A stretch of DNA of 64,000 bases. Origin: an uncultured bacterium. GTDB taxonomy: Bacteria; Actinomycetota; Coriobacteriia; Coriobacteriales; Coriobacteriaceae. This document shows positions 1 through 8,564 of this stretch, piece by piece (the first letter of the stretch is position 1; the number at the start of each line of letters is the position of its first letter). Below the pieces are notes generated by a model. The model worked only from the letters and a program-made list of their open reading frames with translations. It was not told the DNA's origin and ran no database searches. The stretch is taken from contig CAJMPY010000001.1 in assembly GCA_905215385.1 (NCBI GenBank), positions 62,001-126,000 on the forward strand. Reading direction: 5' to 3'. The translations under genes were made by a program, and so were the position numbers.

Positions 1-273
1 AGCAACGTCGACGAGTCGTTCTCGACCGCCGAGGACGGAGGCCTGCTCGAGTATGCGCAGTACACCCGCCCCGCTGAGTTCAATGGCCAGGGCGTGCCTC
101 CGGTGCTCGTGAGCGGCGATCACGCTAAGGTCGATGCCTGGCGCCGCAAGAATGCCATCGAGCGCACTTGTCGTTGGCGTCCCGATCTGATCGAGACGGC
201 GCGGCTTACGCCCCAGGAGCGCGCATACGCGCAGGAGATTCTGGACGCTTCGTATTCGCAGAGCGAGGAGTGA
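1..273 (+). CDS. trmD: tRNA (guanine(37)-N1)-methyltransferase TrmD, C-terminal part
   Basis: TrmD methylates G37 of tRNAs carrying G36 and so prevents +1 frameshifting. Only the last 90 residues are in the window; the gene enters from the left edge in frame 1 and ends at TGA 271-273. The fragment begins in the conserved ESFS/GLLEYAQYTRP stretch and continues with EFNGQGVPPVLVSGDH and a W-R-R motif, which is the typical TrmD C-terminal half (SAM-binding knot end plus tRNA-binding C-domain), closing with RPDLIETARLT. Because the reading frame has no start inside the window it is easy to miss. lepB follows after 2 nt, so the two are probably co-transcribed. In many bacteria trmD sits beside rplS; here rplS lies about 8 kb away, so that pairing is broken. 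Confidence 0.9.
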   Translation, partial: SNVDESFSTAEDGGLLEYAQYTRPAEFNGQGVPPVLVSGDHAKVDAWRRKNAIERTCRWRPDLIETARLTPQERAYAQEILDASYSQSEE

Positions 274-275
274 GA

Positions 276-839
276 ATGGTTCCATCGCAGCATTCCGCGT
301 TGAGGGGCGCCTTTGAGTGGATCGCGGTCATCGCAATCGCGCTCGTGGCCACCTTCCTGATTCGCACCTTTGTGGTCGAGCCCTTTGTGGTGCCCACCGG
401 CTCCATGGAGTCCACGATCGAGATTGGCGACCAGATCTTGGCGCAAAAGGTGAGCCTTGAGCTCGGCCAGCCCGTCAAGCAGGGCGATATCGTGGTGTTT
501 CACAACCCCGATGGCACCTCCGAGCACGATGTTCTTGTCAAGCGCGTTATTGCCACGGCCGGCCAGACGGTCGACCTGCAGGACGGCAAGGTGGTCGTTG
601 ACGGCCAAGCGCTCGATGAGGACTATACGACGGGCATGAGCTGGCCGCTTTCGGTCCAAGCGCCTGGCGCCCAGGTGAGTTATCCCTACGCCGTTCCCGA
701 CGGGTGCGTGTGGGTGATGGGCGACAACCGCGAAAACTCTGCCGACTCGCGCTACTTTGGTCCCGTCGATCGCTCTGATTTGATCGCTGTGGCGCTTGTG
801 CGCTACTGGCCGCTCAACCGCATCGGCGCTATCGACTAA
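276..839 (+). CDS. lepB: Signal peptidase I
   Basis: This membrane serine protease removes signal peptides from exported proteins. The 187-residue protein has one N-terminal membrane segment (about residues 13-33), then the box B motif PTGSM with nucleophile Ser43, the box D lysine in VLVKRVIA (Lys89, general base), and the C-terminal box E-like MGDNRENSADSRYFGPV. The single N-terminal TM and short length match the Gram-positive type. I chose ATG 276 because GAGGAG (265-270) lies 5 nt upstream and trmD stops at 273; a longer in-frame ORF beginning at 168 would lie inside trmD and lacks homology there. Confidence 0.95.
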   Translation: MVPSQHSALRGAFEWIAVIAIALVATFLIRTFVVEPFVVPTGSMESTIEIGDQILAQKVSLELGQPVKQGDIVVFHNPDGTSEHDVLVKRVIATAGQTVDLQDGKVVVDGQALDEDYTTGMSWPLSVQAPGAQVSYPYAVPDGCVWVMGDNRENSADSRYFGPVDRSDLIAVALVRYWPLNRIGAID

Positions 840-846
840 AAACCGC

Positions 847-852
847 TATAGT
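847..852 (+). promoter_or_regulatory. Candidate -10 element for glyQS
   Basis: TATAGT preceded by C-G-C lies 46 nt before the glyQ start. It resembles the GCTATAGT hexamers before rpmB and rpsT in this window. No good -35 is visible, so this is a weak call. Confidence 0.3.
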
Positions 853-898
853 ACAGTACCTAACCGTGTAATCGTTTCGACGAGGGGATATTAGAGGC

Positions 899-1810
899 AT
901 GAACGCTTCATCGCTTTCCTTCCAAGACATCATCCTGCGCCTCCAGCAGTACTGGGGCGAGCAGGGCTGCGTCATTATGCAGCCCTATGACTCCGAGGTC
1001 GGTGCCGGTACCTTCCATACCGCGACCACGCTGCGCTCGCTCGGTCCCGCCGAATGGCGCACCTGCTATGCGCAGCCCTGCCGCCGTCCCGCCGACGGCC
1101 GCTACGGCGAGAACCCTAACCGCATGCAGCACTACTATCAGTTCCAGGTGCTCATTAAGCCCTCTCCGGTTAATGCTCAGGAGCTTTACCTGGGGTCTCT
1201 TGCTGCCATTGGCCTGGACCCCAACGACCATGACGTCCGTTTTGTCGAGGACGACTGGGAGAGCCCGACGCTGGGCGCCTGGGGCCTTGGCTGGGAGGTC
1301 TGGCTCAACGGCATGGAGGTCACGCAGTTCACGTACTTCCAGCAGGTGGGCGGTATCGAGGTCGACCCCGTGCCCGTCGAGATCACCTATGGCCTGGAGC
1401 GTATCGCCATGTACGCTCAGGGCGTCAACTCGGTCTACGATCTGGTGTGGAGCTATCTGCCCGACGGCACGCCCATGACCTACGGCGACGTGTTCCTCGA
1501 GAACGAGCGCGAGTTCAGTGCCTATAACTTTGAGGTCGCCAACGTCGAGATGATGCGTCAGAAGTTTGACGACTACGAGGCCGAGTGCCATTCCTGCCTG
1601 GAGCGCAAGCTGCCGTTGCCGGCGTACGACTGTGTCATGAAGTGCAGCCACGCCTTCAACCTGCTCGATGCCCGCGGCGCCCTGTCCGCGGTCGAGCGTG
1701 CCAACTACATCCTGCGCGTCCGCGCCGTCGCCAAGGCGTGCTGCGAGGCCTACATGGCCGAGGTCGCCGGAGTCAACGAGAATGCCGACCAGGAAGGCGA
1801 GGTGGCGTAA
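899..1810 (+). CDS. glyQ: Glycyl-tRNA synthetase alpha subunit
   Basis: Catalytic subunit of the bacterial alpha2-beta2 glycyl-tRNA synthetase, a class II enzyme that activates glycine and charges tRNA-Gly. The 303-residue protein opens with SFQDIILRLQQYWGEQGCVIMQPYD and contains the signature GAGTFHTATTLRSLGP and NPNRMQHYYQFQV stretch, all diagnostic of GlyQ. The length is normal. The glyS start follows the stop by 3 nt, so expression is coupled. The separate alpha/beta form, rather than the single-chain GlyRS of many actinobacteria, fits Coriobacteriia or Firmicutes-like lineages. No T-box leader was seen in the 59-nt upstream gap. Confidence 0.97.
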   Translation: MNASSLSFQDIILRLQQYWGEQGCVIMQPYDSEVGAGTFHTATTLRSLGPAEWRTCYAQPCRRPADGRYGENPNRMQHYYQFQVLIKPSPVNAQELYLGSLAAIGLDPNDHDVRFVEDDWESPTLGAWGLGWEVWLNGMEVTQFTYFQQVGGIEVDPVPVEITYGLERIAMYAQGVNSVYDLVWSYLPDGTPMTYGDVFLENEREFSAYNFEVANVEMMRQKFDDYEAECHSCLERKLPLPAYDCVMKCSHAFNLLDARGALSAVERANYILRVRAVAKACCEAYMAEVAGVNENADQEGEVA

Positions 1811-1813
1811 GCC

Positions 1814-3910
1814 ATGGCAGACGCTAAGGATTTCCTGTTTGAGATCGGTACGGAGGAAATGCCCTCTGCACCGCTGAACAATGCCGTCAAGCAGCTTGGC
1901 ACCATGATCGCCAAGGGTCTCGACGAGGCCGGTCTGGCTCATGGCGAGGTCCGTGTGATCTCGAGCCCGCGTCGCCTGGCTGCGCTCGTTGCCGACGTCG
2001 CCACCGCGACCGATGAGGTTCACGAGGTCAAGCGTGGCCCCGCGGCCAACATTGCCTTCGACGCTGACGGTAACGCCACCAAGGCCGCCCAGGGCTTCGC
2101 TCGCAAGTGCGGTGTGGCTGCCGAGGATCTGGTCCGTCGCGAGGACACCGACGGTCGCGAGTATGTCTTTGCTGAGAAGAACATTCCCTCCGCACCGGCT
2201 ACGCCGATTCTGACCGCTCTGTGCGAGAAGACCATCACCGGCCTGCAGTGGCCCAACTACCGCTCCCAGCGCTGGGGTCACGAGCACGCGACCTTTGTTC
2301 GTCCGGTCCGCTGGATCTGCTGTCTTTTGGGCGAGGATGTTGTGCCCGTGTCGTTTGCCGACGTGACGAGCGGCAACACCACGCGCGGTCATCGCGTGCT
2401 TGGCCCTGGTGATCACGTTGTCGCCAGCCCCGCTGTCTATGAGCAGGTGCTCGAGGATGCCGGCGTGCTTTCTGCCGAGCGTCGTCGCGAGGCCATCCTC
2501 GCCGGTATCGCCGAGGTCGAGGCTGCCCGTCCCGGCTGCCATGTCGATACGCCCAAGAAGGTCTTCGAAGAGGTCATCAACCTCTGCGAGTGGCCGACGG
2601 TGCTCGTCGGTACCTTCGACGAGGAGTTCCTCAAGGTCCCGCACGAGATTATCTGCGAGTCCATGCTCACCAACCAGCGCTACTTCCCGATCTATGACGG
2701 CGAGGGCAAGCTCACGCGTGAGTTCGTGGTTGTTTCGAACAGCAAGCCCGAGAACGCCGAGCGCGTGATCGACGGCAACGAGCGCGTCGTGCGCGCCCGT
2801 CTGGACGACGCTAAGTTCTTCTACGAGGAGGACCTGAAGATCTCCCTCGACGAGTTCCGCGAGCGCCTGGCCAAGGTCGCCTTCCAGGAGAAGCTCGGTA
2901 GCGTGCTCGCCAAGTCCGAGCGCATCGAGCAGCTCGCGCTCGCTATCGCCCGCGAGGCTCACCTGGGCGCCCATCTGGCTGCCGATGCCGCTCGCGCCGC
3001 GCATCTGTGCAAGGCCGACCTGGTGTCCAACGCCGTCGTCGAGTTCACGAGCCAGCAGGGCGTGATGGGCGGTTACTACGCCACCGCGATGGGGGAGAAC
3101 GACGAGGTCGCCCACGCCATTCGCGATCATTATCGTCCCCGCTTTGCCGGCGACGAGCTGCCCGAGGGCACCGCTGGCTGCATCGTGGCCTGCGCCGACA
3201 AGCTCGATACCATCGCCGGTATCTTTGCCATCGGCGAGCCCCCGACCGGCTCCTCCGACCCCTACGCGCTGCGTCGTGCCGCTATCGGCATTATCAACAT
3301 CCTGCGCGACCGTCTGCCGATCGACCCCACGTCGCTCATCGACTTTGCCCTCGAACTCTACAGTGAGCAGGGCATTGAGTTCGACGCCGCCGAGGTCGCC
3401 CAGCAGGTTCGTGACTTCTTCCATGGCCGCCTGGTGAGCATGGCCCGCGACGAAAAGATTCCGGCCGATACCGTCGCCGCCGTCTCCGCGGTGCACATCA
3501 TCGCCCCGTCCGTCTTCTTCGCCCGCTGCGCCGCCCTCGACGAGGCCCGCAAGAACGACGCTGAGACGTTCGACAACCTGGCGACCGCCTATGCCCGCGC
3601 CGCGCATATCTCCAAGCCCGAGCTGGGTGCGGAGTATGACCGCAGCCTGATGGGCGAGGTCGAGCTTGCGCTCGCCGACGCCTCCGAGGCTGCTCAGACC
3701 GCCGTCGATGCCGCCCTTGCTGCCGAGGACTACCCGGCCGCATTTGCCGCCCTCGCCGCCCTGCGCGCGCCCATCGACCGTTTCTTCGATGAGGTCATGG
3801 TCATGGACAAGGACGAGCAGCTTCGCGATAATCGCCTTAAGCTGCTCAACCGCTTCGAGGCCGTTTTCTCCGGCATCGCCAACATCGGTGAGCTTGCCCG
3901 CAAAAAGTAA
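1814..3910 (+). CDS. glyS: Glycyl-tRNA synthetase beta subunit
   Basis: Beta subunit of the heterotetrameric glycyl-tRNA synthetase; it provides tRNA binding and anticodon recognition. The 698-residue protein begins DFLFEIGTEEMPSAPL, the usual GlyS N-terminus, and contains the WPNYRSQRWG and CESMLTNQRYFPI segments, followed by the HD-like middle (KADLVSNAVVEFTSQQGVMGGYYA) and a C-terminal anticodon-binding-like region ending in FFDEVMVMDKD and LLNRF. The ATG is 3 nt after the glyQ stop. Length and motif order are normal. Confidence 0.97.
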   Translation: MADAKDFLFEIGTEEMPSAPLNNAVKQLGTMIAKGLDEAGLAHGEVRVISSPRRLAALVADVATATDEVHEVKRGPAANIAFDADGNATKAAQGFARKCGVAAEDLVRREDTDGREYVFAEKNIPSAPATPILTALCEKTITGLQWPNYRSQRWGHEHATFVRPVRWICCLLGEDVVPVSFADVTSGNTTRGHRVLGPGDHVVASPAVYEQVLEDAGVLSAERRREAILAGIAEVEAARPGCHVDTPKKVFEEVINLCEWPTVLVGTFDEEFLKVPHEIICESMLTNQRYFPIYDGEGKLTREFVVVSNSKPENAERVIDGNERVVRARLDDAKFFYEEDLKISLDEFRERLAKVAFQEKLGSVLAKSERIEQLALAIAREAHLGAHLAADAARAAHLCKADLVSNAVVEFTSQQGVMGGYYATAMGENDEVAHAIRDHYRPRFAGDELPEGTAGCIVACADKLDTIAGIFAIGEPPTGSSDPYALRRAAIGIINILRDRLPIDPTSLIDFALELYSEQGIEFDAAEVAQQVRDFFHGRLVSMARDEKIPADTVAAVSAVHIIAPSVFFARCAALDEARKNDAETFDNLATAYARAAHISKPELGAEYDRSLMGEVELALADASEAAQTAVDAALAAEDYPAAFAALAALRAPIDRFFDEVMVMDKDEQLRDNRLKLLNRFEAVFSGIANIGELARKK

Positions 3911-3944
3911 GCCAGCCTGCGCATAAGCGCAAAAGGAGCCCCGC

Positions 3945-4820
3945 ATGGATTGCCCGGTCACCGCTCGTCCCACCGTTATCGTTATCTCCGATTCGCTCGG
4001 CGATACCGCTTGTGAGGTGGTGCTTGCGGCGTCCGGGCAATTTGATGAAGGGGCTTTTCGTCTCTTGCGCCTGCCCAAGGTGACCTCGGTGGAGCAGGTC
4101 AAGTCATTTGTGGGGCCGCGCGTCGATGCCGACCATCGCGATGTCGCCGTGTTCCATACCATTGTCGATCCGGCGCTTCGCGCCCGCGTGCTCGATTACC
4201 TGGGTATGCTGCATATCCGTTCGGTCGACCTGATCGGCCCGACGCTTGCCGTGCTGTCGTCGCTCATCGGTGTGCCGCCCAAGTGCGTTGCGGGCGTGAT
4301 TCACAAGACCGATGACCGCTATTTCCATCGTATCGAGGCCATGGAGTATTTCGTTGAGCACGATGACGGTCGTGGTTGCGACGATCTGTCGGGTGCCGAT
4401 ATCGTGCTGCTGGGTGTGTCGCGTACATCCAAGACGCCGTTGTCGATGTATTTAGCCTATCAGGGCTACAAGGTCGCCAATGTCCCACTGGCGCATGGCA
4501 TGGAGCCGCCCAAGTCGATTTACGAGGTTGACCCGATGCGCCTGTTCGGCTTGATTTCGACCGTCGATGTGATTTCCGAGATTCGCGATAGCCGCTTGGG
4601 CGACGACTACGCCCGCGCCGTCGCAGGCTCCTATGCCGAGCCCGAGAGCGTGCGTAGTGAGCTTGCGGAAGCCCGCGCGCTCATGAAACGCCTGGGCTGC
4701 TTTGTAGTGCGTACCGACGGCAAAGCCATCGAGGAAAGCGCTGCCGAGATCATTGCTCACCTCGAAGAGATTCAAGAGGCAAGAGCCCGCCGTGCCGCCC
4801 GCCGCGCTCAACAGCAGTAG
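3945..4820 (+). CDS. ppsR: PPDK regulatory protein (bifunctional kinase/pyrophosphorylase, DUF299 family)
   Basis: Members of this family switch PEP synthase or pyruvate phosphate dikinase off and on by ADP-dependent phosphorylation and Pi-dependent dephosphorylation of a threonine near the catalytic histidine. The 291-residue protein starts PTVIVISDSLGDTACEVV and has the P-loop-like motif GVSRTSKTP at residues 157-165, both diagnostic. Because ppdK is the next gene, about 350 bp downstream, PPDK rather than PEP synthase is the likely target, at Thr476 beside His478. AAAAGGAG just upstream supports ATG 3945. The two genes are separated by a large palindrome and their own regulatory DNA, so they are probably not one simple operon. 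Confidence 0.9.
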   Translation: MDCPVTARPTVIVISDSLGDTACEVVLAASGQFDEGAFRLLRLPKVTSVEQVKSFVGPRVDADHRDVAVFHTIVDPALRARVLDYLGMLHIRSVDLIGPTLAVLSSLIGVPPKCVAGVIHKTDDRYFHRIEAMEYFVEHDDGRGCDDLSGADIVLLGVSRTSKTPLSMYLAYQGYKVANVPLAHGMEPPKSIYEVDPMRLFGLISTVDVISEIRDSRLGDDYARAVAGSYAEPESVRSELAEARALMKRLGCFVVRTDGKAIEESAAEIIAHLEEIQEARARRAARRAQQQ

Positions 4821-4830
4821 TCCTTTCTGT

Positions 4831-4910
4831 GATGATTTTTCTGGGACGGGGATTAAAAAAATCATTAGGTACTCAATGATTTTTTTAATCCCCGTCCCAG
4901 AAAAATCATC
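4831..4910. repeat. Perfect 36-bp inverted repeat, REPIN-like
   Basis: Arms 4831-4866 and 4875-4910 are perfectly complementary and separated by 8 nt (4867-4874). Each arm is itself a small hairpin: ATGATTTTT and AAAAATCAT flank a core containing CTGGGACGGGGATT. Two REP-like units in head-to-head orientation is the design of a REPIN, the non-autonomous element mobilised by REP-associated tyrosine transposases. It lies 10 nt after the PPDK regulatory gene stop and could also work as a bidirectional terminator, since both arms hold T/A runs. Confidence 0.75.
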
Positions 4911-4998
4911 GGAGTGGCTAAATAGCCTGAATTGATAAAGCGATTTAGCAAAAATATCGCATCTGACCTGCATTCTTCTTGTAGTGGTATCTTCATAA

Positions 4999-5046
4999 GG
5001 TAACCAACTTTACCTACCGTTTACCGCCGGTTTTAGCACGTTTACC
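4999..5046 (+). promoter_or_regulatory. Phased TTTACC repeats, candidate operator of ppdK
   Basis: TTTACC occurs at 5009-5014, 5020-5025 and 5041-5046, with offsets of 11 and 21 bp (about one and two helical turns). An inverted GGTAA lies at 4999-5003. The last two copies are both preceded by CG. A possible -10, TATAGT, lies at 5088-5093. The arrangement suggests a regulator binding one DNA face upstream of ppdK; the regulator is unknown. Confidence 0.4.
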
Positions 5047-5168
5047 AAACCGCGCACCCTCTGCTCAAGCCTGCCCAAAACCCGCCGTATAGTTCCCTCA
5101 CGGCCTGCATCCGGCGGGTCGATTCGTTACCACGGTCGTGCGCGTAAGCGCATGGAAGGGGAAGTATC

Positions 5169-7919
5169 GTGAGCGATTGCAAGAGGGTTTACCGTTTTGG
5201 AACCGACGCCCAGGGCACCTGTGTCACCGAGGGCGACAAGTCCATGAACTTCGTGCTTGGTGGCAAGGGCGCTAACCTTGCCGAGATGAGCCGTATCGGC
5301 CTGCCGGTTCCCGGTGGCTTTACCATTACCTGCCAGACTTGCGTTGAGTACTCCGGCGCCGGCAACGTGTGGCCGGAGGGCGCGCTCGACGAGATCGTTG
5401 CCGCCGAGGTCGACCTCGAGGCCCGCTGCGGCAAGAAGCTCGGCGATGCCTCCGATCCGCTGCTCGTGTCGGTCCGCTCGGGCGCTCCGTTCTCCATGCC
5501 CGGCATGATGGACACGGTTCTCAACCTGGGCCTCAACGACGATTCCGTCCAGGGCCTTATCGCCCAGACGCAAAACCCGCGCTTTGCCTGGGATAGCTAC
5601 CGCCGCTTTATCCAGATGTTCTCCAACGTCGTCATGGGTGTCGATGCCGACTTGTTCGAGAATGCCCTGACCCAGGCCCGCCTGGTCGCCGGCGTTCGCG
5701 TCGATTCCGAGCTTTCGGCCGAGGACCTGCAGGAACTCGTCGAGACCTTCAAGGGCATCTTCTCCGAGAACGTCGAGGCTGCCCTGTATCCCGAGCTCGA
5801 GGTCGCTGACGGCAAGCCCGTCTTCCCGCACGACCCGGAGCTTCAGCTGCGCCTTGCCATCCAGGCCGTCTTTGGCAGCTGGATGAACGAGCGCGCCTGC
5901 ATCTACCGCAAACAGCACGGCATCTCCGACGAGCTCGGTACTGCCGTCAACGTCCAAGCCATGGCCTTTGGCAACAAGGGGGAGACCTCTGCGACCGGCG
6001 TCGCCTTTACGCGCAACCCGGCCGACGGCACTAAGGAGTTCTACGGTGACTTTCTGGTCAACGCCCAGGGCGAGGACGTCGTCGCCGGCATCCGCAACAC
6101 CGAGCCCATCGCCGACCTCAAGACCACCCCAGGCCTCGAGTCCGCAGGTGAGGAGCTTGAGCGTGTCTTCCTGACGCTTGAGGACCACTATCGCGATATG
6201 TGCGATATCGAGTTCACCATCGAGCAGGGTAAGCTCTGGATGCTCCAGACCCGCGTGGGCAAGCGCACCGCCACCGCCGCCCTGCGCATCGCCATCGAGA
6301 TGGTCGAGGAGGGCCTCATCACCCGCGAGGAGGCCGTGAGCCGCATCGACCCTGCACAGCTCGACCAGCTCCTGCACCCGCAGTTCGACGCCTCCAAGAA
6401 GTACGAGGCGCTCGCTACCGGTCTTAACGCCAGCCCCGGTGCCGCCGTGGGCGAGGTCGTGTTCTCGAGTGATGACGCCGTCGCGCGCGCCAACGAGGGC
6501 CACAAGGTCATTCTGGTCCGCTGGGAGACCAACCCCGACGACCTGAAGGGCATGGTCGCCGCCGAGGGCATCCTGACCAGCCACGGTGGCAAGACGAGCC
6601 ATGCCGCCGTTATCGCCCGCGGCATGGGTACGCCCTGCGTTTGCGGCGTTGAGCGCTTCCACATTGACGCGGCAGAGAAGGTCGTGCGCATCGAGGGCAG
6701 CGAACGCGTGCTGCGCGAGGGCGATGTCATCTCCATCGACGGCACCCAGGGTATCGTCGTCGACGGCGCGGTTGACCTGGTCTCTGCAGAGCTCACCGGC
6801 GACCTGGACACCATCCTGTCTTGGGCCGATGAGATCCGTTTGGACGAGACCGACGGTCACGCCAACCACGTGCGCGTCAACGCCGACAACCCCGAGGATG
6901 CCGAGCTCGCGCTCGAGTTTGGCGCCGAGGCCATCGGTCTATGCCGCACCGAGCACATGTTCCTGGGCAATCGCAAGAACATCATCCAGAGCTTTATCCT
7001 GTCTGACGATGAGGCCGTGAAGCAGCAGGCCCTGGCCGACTTGCTCAAGGTTCAGACCGAGGACTTCCTGGCGATGTTCAAGACCATGTCCGGTCGCGAT
7101 GTGGTCGTCCGCCTGCTCGATCCGCCGCTTCATGAGTTCCTGGATAATCCTCGCGAGCTCGAGGTCGCCATCACCAAGAAGGAGGCCGCCGGCGCTCCCG
7201 AGGAGGAGCTCACTGCCCTGCGCGCCCGCCTGCGTCGCATCGACGGCATGGTCGAGTCCAACCCTATGCTGGGCTTGCGCGGCGTGCGCCTGTCCGTCGT
7301 CTTTGGCGATCTGCCGCTCATGCAGGTTCGCGCCGTCGCCACGGCCGCTGCCCGCCTTATCAAGGAGGGTGTCGACCCGCGCCCCGAGATCATGGTTCCG
7401 CTCGTTTCCATCACGGCCGAGCATGTCCAGACCCGCGAGGTCATTGAGCGCGTAATCGCCGAGGTTTCCGCCAAAGAGGGCGTCGGGCTCAATATTCCCG
7501 TGGGCACGATGCTCGAGCTGCCGCGTGCCTGCATGGTCGCTGACGAGATCGCCCATCATGCCGACTTCTTCTGCTTTGGCACCAACGACCTCACCCAGAC
7601 GACCTTTGGCTTCTCGCGCGATGACGCCGAGGCCAAGTTCATTCCGCTGTACATGCATAAAAAGATCCTGAAAGACAACCCCTTCGAGACCATCGACGCG
7701 GCGGTGCTGGAGCTCGTGCGCCTGGCCGTCGAGAAGGGCCGCGCCACCAATCCCGACATGCACTTTGGCGTGTGCGGCGAGCACGGCGGCGACCCCAAGT
7801 CCATCAAGGGCCTGTTTAACGTGGCCGACGTGGACTACGTGTCCTGCTCGCCCTATCGCGTGCCCCTCGCGCGCCTGGCTGCCGCTCAGGCCAAGCTCGA
7901 GGCCAAGCGCAACGCCTAG
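5169..7919 (+). CDS. ppdK: Pyruvate phosphate dikinase
   Basis: PPDK interconverts ATP, Pi and pyruvate with AMP, PPi and PEP, and serves PPi-linked glycolysis or gluconeogenesis in anaerobes. The 916-residue protein has the N-terminal ATP-grasp region (FVLGGKGANLAEM, VSVRSGAPFSMPGMMDTVLNLG), the swivelling phosphohistidine domain with GGKTSHAAVIARG (Thr476, catalytic His478), and the C-terminal PEP/pyruvate barrel with IGLCRTEHMF and CGEHGGDPKSI (Cys869). Start is GTG 5169 behind GAAGGGGAAG. It is slightly longer than the usual 870-890 residues. The upstream regulatory protein gene supports control by threonine phosphorylation. Confidence 0.97.
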   Translation: MSDCKRVYRFGTDAQGTCVTEGDKSMNFVLGGKGANLAEMSRIGLPVPGGFTITCQTCVEYSGAGNVWPEGALDEIVAAEVDLEARCGKKLGDASDPLLVSVRSGAPFSMPGMMDTVLNLGLNDDSVQGLIAQTQNPRFAWDSYRRFIQMFSNVVMGVDADLFENALTQARLVAGVRVDSELSAEDLQELVETFKGIFSENVEAALYPELEVADGKPVFPHDPELQLRLAIQAVFGSWMNERACIYRKQHGISDELGTAVNVQAMAFGNKGETSATGVAFTRNPADGTKEFYGDFLVNAQGEDVVAGIRNTEPIADLKTTPGLESAGEELERVFLTLEDHYRDMCDIEFTIEQGKLWMLQTRVGKRTATAALRIAIEMVEEGLITREEAVSRIDPAQLDQLLHPQFDASKKYEALATGLNASPGAAVGEVVFSSDDAVARANEGHKVILVRWETNPDDLKGMVAAEGILTSHGGKTSHAAVIARGMGTPCVCGVERFHIDAAEKVVRIEGSERVLREGDVISIDGTQGIVVDGAVDLVSAELTGDLDTILSWADEIRLDETDGHANHVRVNADNPEDAELALEFGAEAIGLCRTEHMFLGNRKNIIQSFILSDDEAVKQQALADLLKVQTEDFLAMFKTMSGRDVVVRLLDPPLHEFLDNPRELEVAITKKEAAGAPEEELTALRARLRRIDGMVESNPMLGLRGVRLSVVFGDLPLMQVRAVATAAARLIKEGVDPRPEIMVPLVSITAEHVQTREVIERVIAEVSAKEGVGLNIPVGTMLELPRACMVADEIAHHADFFCFGTNDLTQTTFGFSRDDAEAKFIPLYMHKKILKDNPFETIDAAVLELVRLAVEKGRATNPDMHFGVCGEHGGDPKSIKGLFNVADVDYVSCSPYRVPLARLAAAQAKLEAKRNA

Positions 7920-7957
7920 CCCCCTGCGTATCGACGCCTAGCGTAGCGCCCCTTCAT

Positions 7958-7989
7958 ACCGCCCGTCTCATTCGTGAGGCGGGCGGTTA
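7958..7989 (+). terminator. Terminator after ppdK
   Basis: A 13-bp stem (ACCGCCCGTCTCA paired with 7975-7987, one G-U) closes a TTCG loop. The T-tract is poor (TTATCATG), so efficiency is uncertain. Confidence 0.6.
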
Positions 7990-8032
7990 TCATGTGCGGG
8001 TTTTGTCTTTTTGTCTGCGTAAAAAATTGTTC

Positions 8033-8060
8033 TTGCAGCAGAAACCCGCGCGTGTATACT
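8033..8060 (+). promoter_or_regulatory. Promoter of rplS
   Basis: TTGCAG (8033-8038) and TATACT (8055-8060) are spaced by 16 bp, about 70 nt before the rplS start, in an AT-rich stretch after the ppdK terminator. Confidence 0.55.
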
Positions 8061-8129
8061 CGAATACGTTTGTTCAACTACGTGCCGGCCAAGGTGGTAC
8101 GGCACCTCTAGAAGAGTAAGGAATTGCAC

Positions 8130-8471
8130 ATGGATTACATCCGCGCAATCGAGCGTCAGCAGATCCGCGAGGACATTCCTCAGGTTCGCGTCGCCGACAA
8201 CGTCAAGGTTCACTACCGCATTAAGGAAGGCGACCGCGAGCGCATCCAGGTCTTCCAGGGTGACGTCATCCGCATGGCCGGCGCCGGTGCCCGCGAGACC
8301 TTCACCGTCCGCAAGATGTCCTTCGGTGTCGGTGTTGAGCGTACCTTCCCGCTTCACAGCCCCAAGATCGCCAAGCTCGAGGTCGTTCGCCATGGTCGCG
8401 TCCGTCGCGCCAAGCTGTACTACCTCCGCGACAAGGTGGGCAAGGCTGCTCGCATCCCCGAGAAGCGCTAA
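8130..8471 (+). CDS. rplS: 50S ribosomal protein L19
   Basis: L19 sits at the 30S-50S interface. The 113-residue protein has the conserved RVADNVKVHYRIKEGDRERIQVFQGDVI and GVGVERTFPLHSPKI segments and ends with the RAKLYYLRD(K)VGKAARI motif of L19. ATG 8130 is preferred to the in-frame TTG 8124 because AAGGA (8118-8122) is 7 nt upstream of the ATG but only 1 nt from the TTG. It has its own promoter and terminator, so it is probably monocistronic. Confidence 0.97.
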   Translation: MDYIRAIERQQIREDIPQVRVADNVKVHYRIKEGDRERIQVFQGDVIRMAGAGARETFTVRKMSFGVGVERTFPLHSPKIAKLEVVRHGRVRRAKLYYLRDKVGKAARIPEKR

Positions 8472-8505
8472 GAAGATCGCAGCGTCTGTCCACTCGTTTG
8501 GACAC

Positions 8506-8535
8506 GAGGGTCACCTTCGGGTGGCCCTTCTTTTT
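8506..8535 (+). terminator. Terminator after rplS
   Basis: Stem AGGGTCACC / GGTGGCCCT (one G-U) with a TTCG loop followed by TCTTTTT; a strong rho-independent terminator. Confidence 0.85.
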
Positions 8536-8564
8536 ATCTGATTTGCATGCAAGGAGGGTCTGGT

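Noticed and set aside
840..898. T-box leader before glyQ (and before proS)
   Set aside because: The gap before glyQ is 59 nt and proS directly abuts ispG; neither has room for or signs of a specifier loop and T-box motif.
908..4162. Minus-strand ORF of 1084 codons opposite glyQ and glyS
   Set aside because: It mirrors two well-supported genes, is rich in G, A, V, L, D and H as expected for an antisense shadow in GC-rich DNA, and shows no domain.
4452..4973. Minus-strand 173-codon ORF reading through the 36-bp palindrome
   Set aside because: Most of it is antisense to the PPDK regulatory protein; the palindromic part encodes a meaningless repeat.
5127..6869. Minus-strand ORF of 580 codons opposite ppdK
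   Set aside because: Antisense shadow of a clear PPDK gene; no recognisable protein motif.
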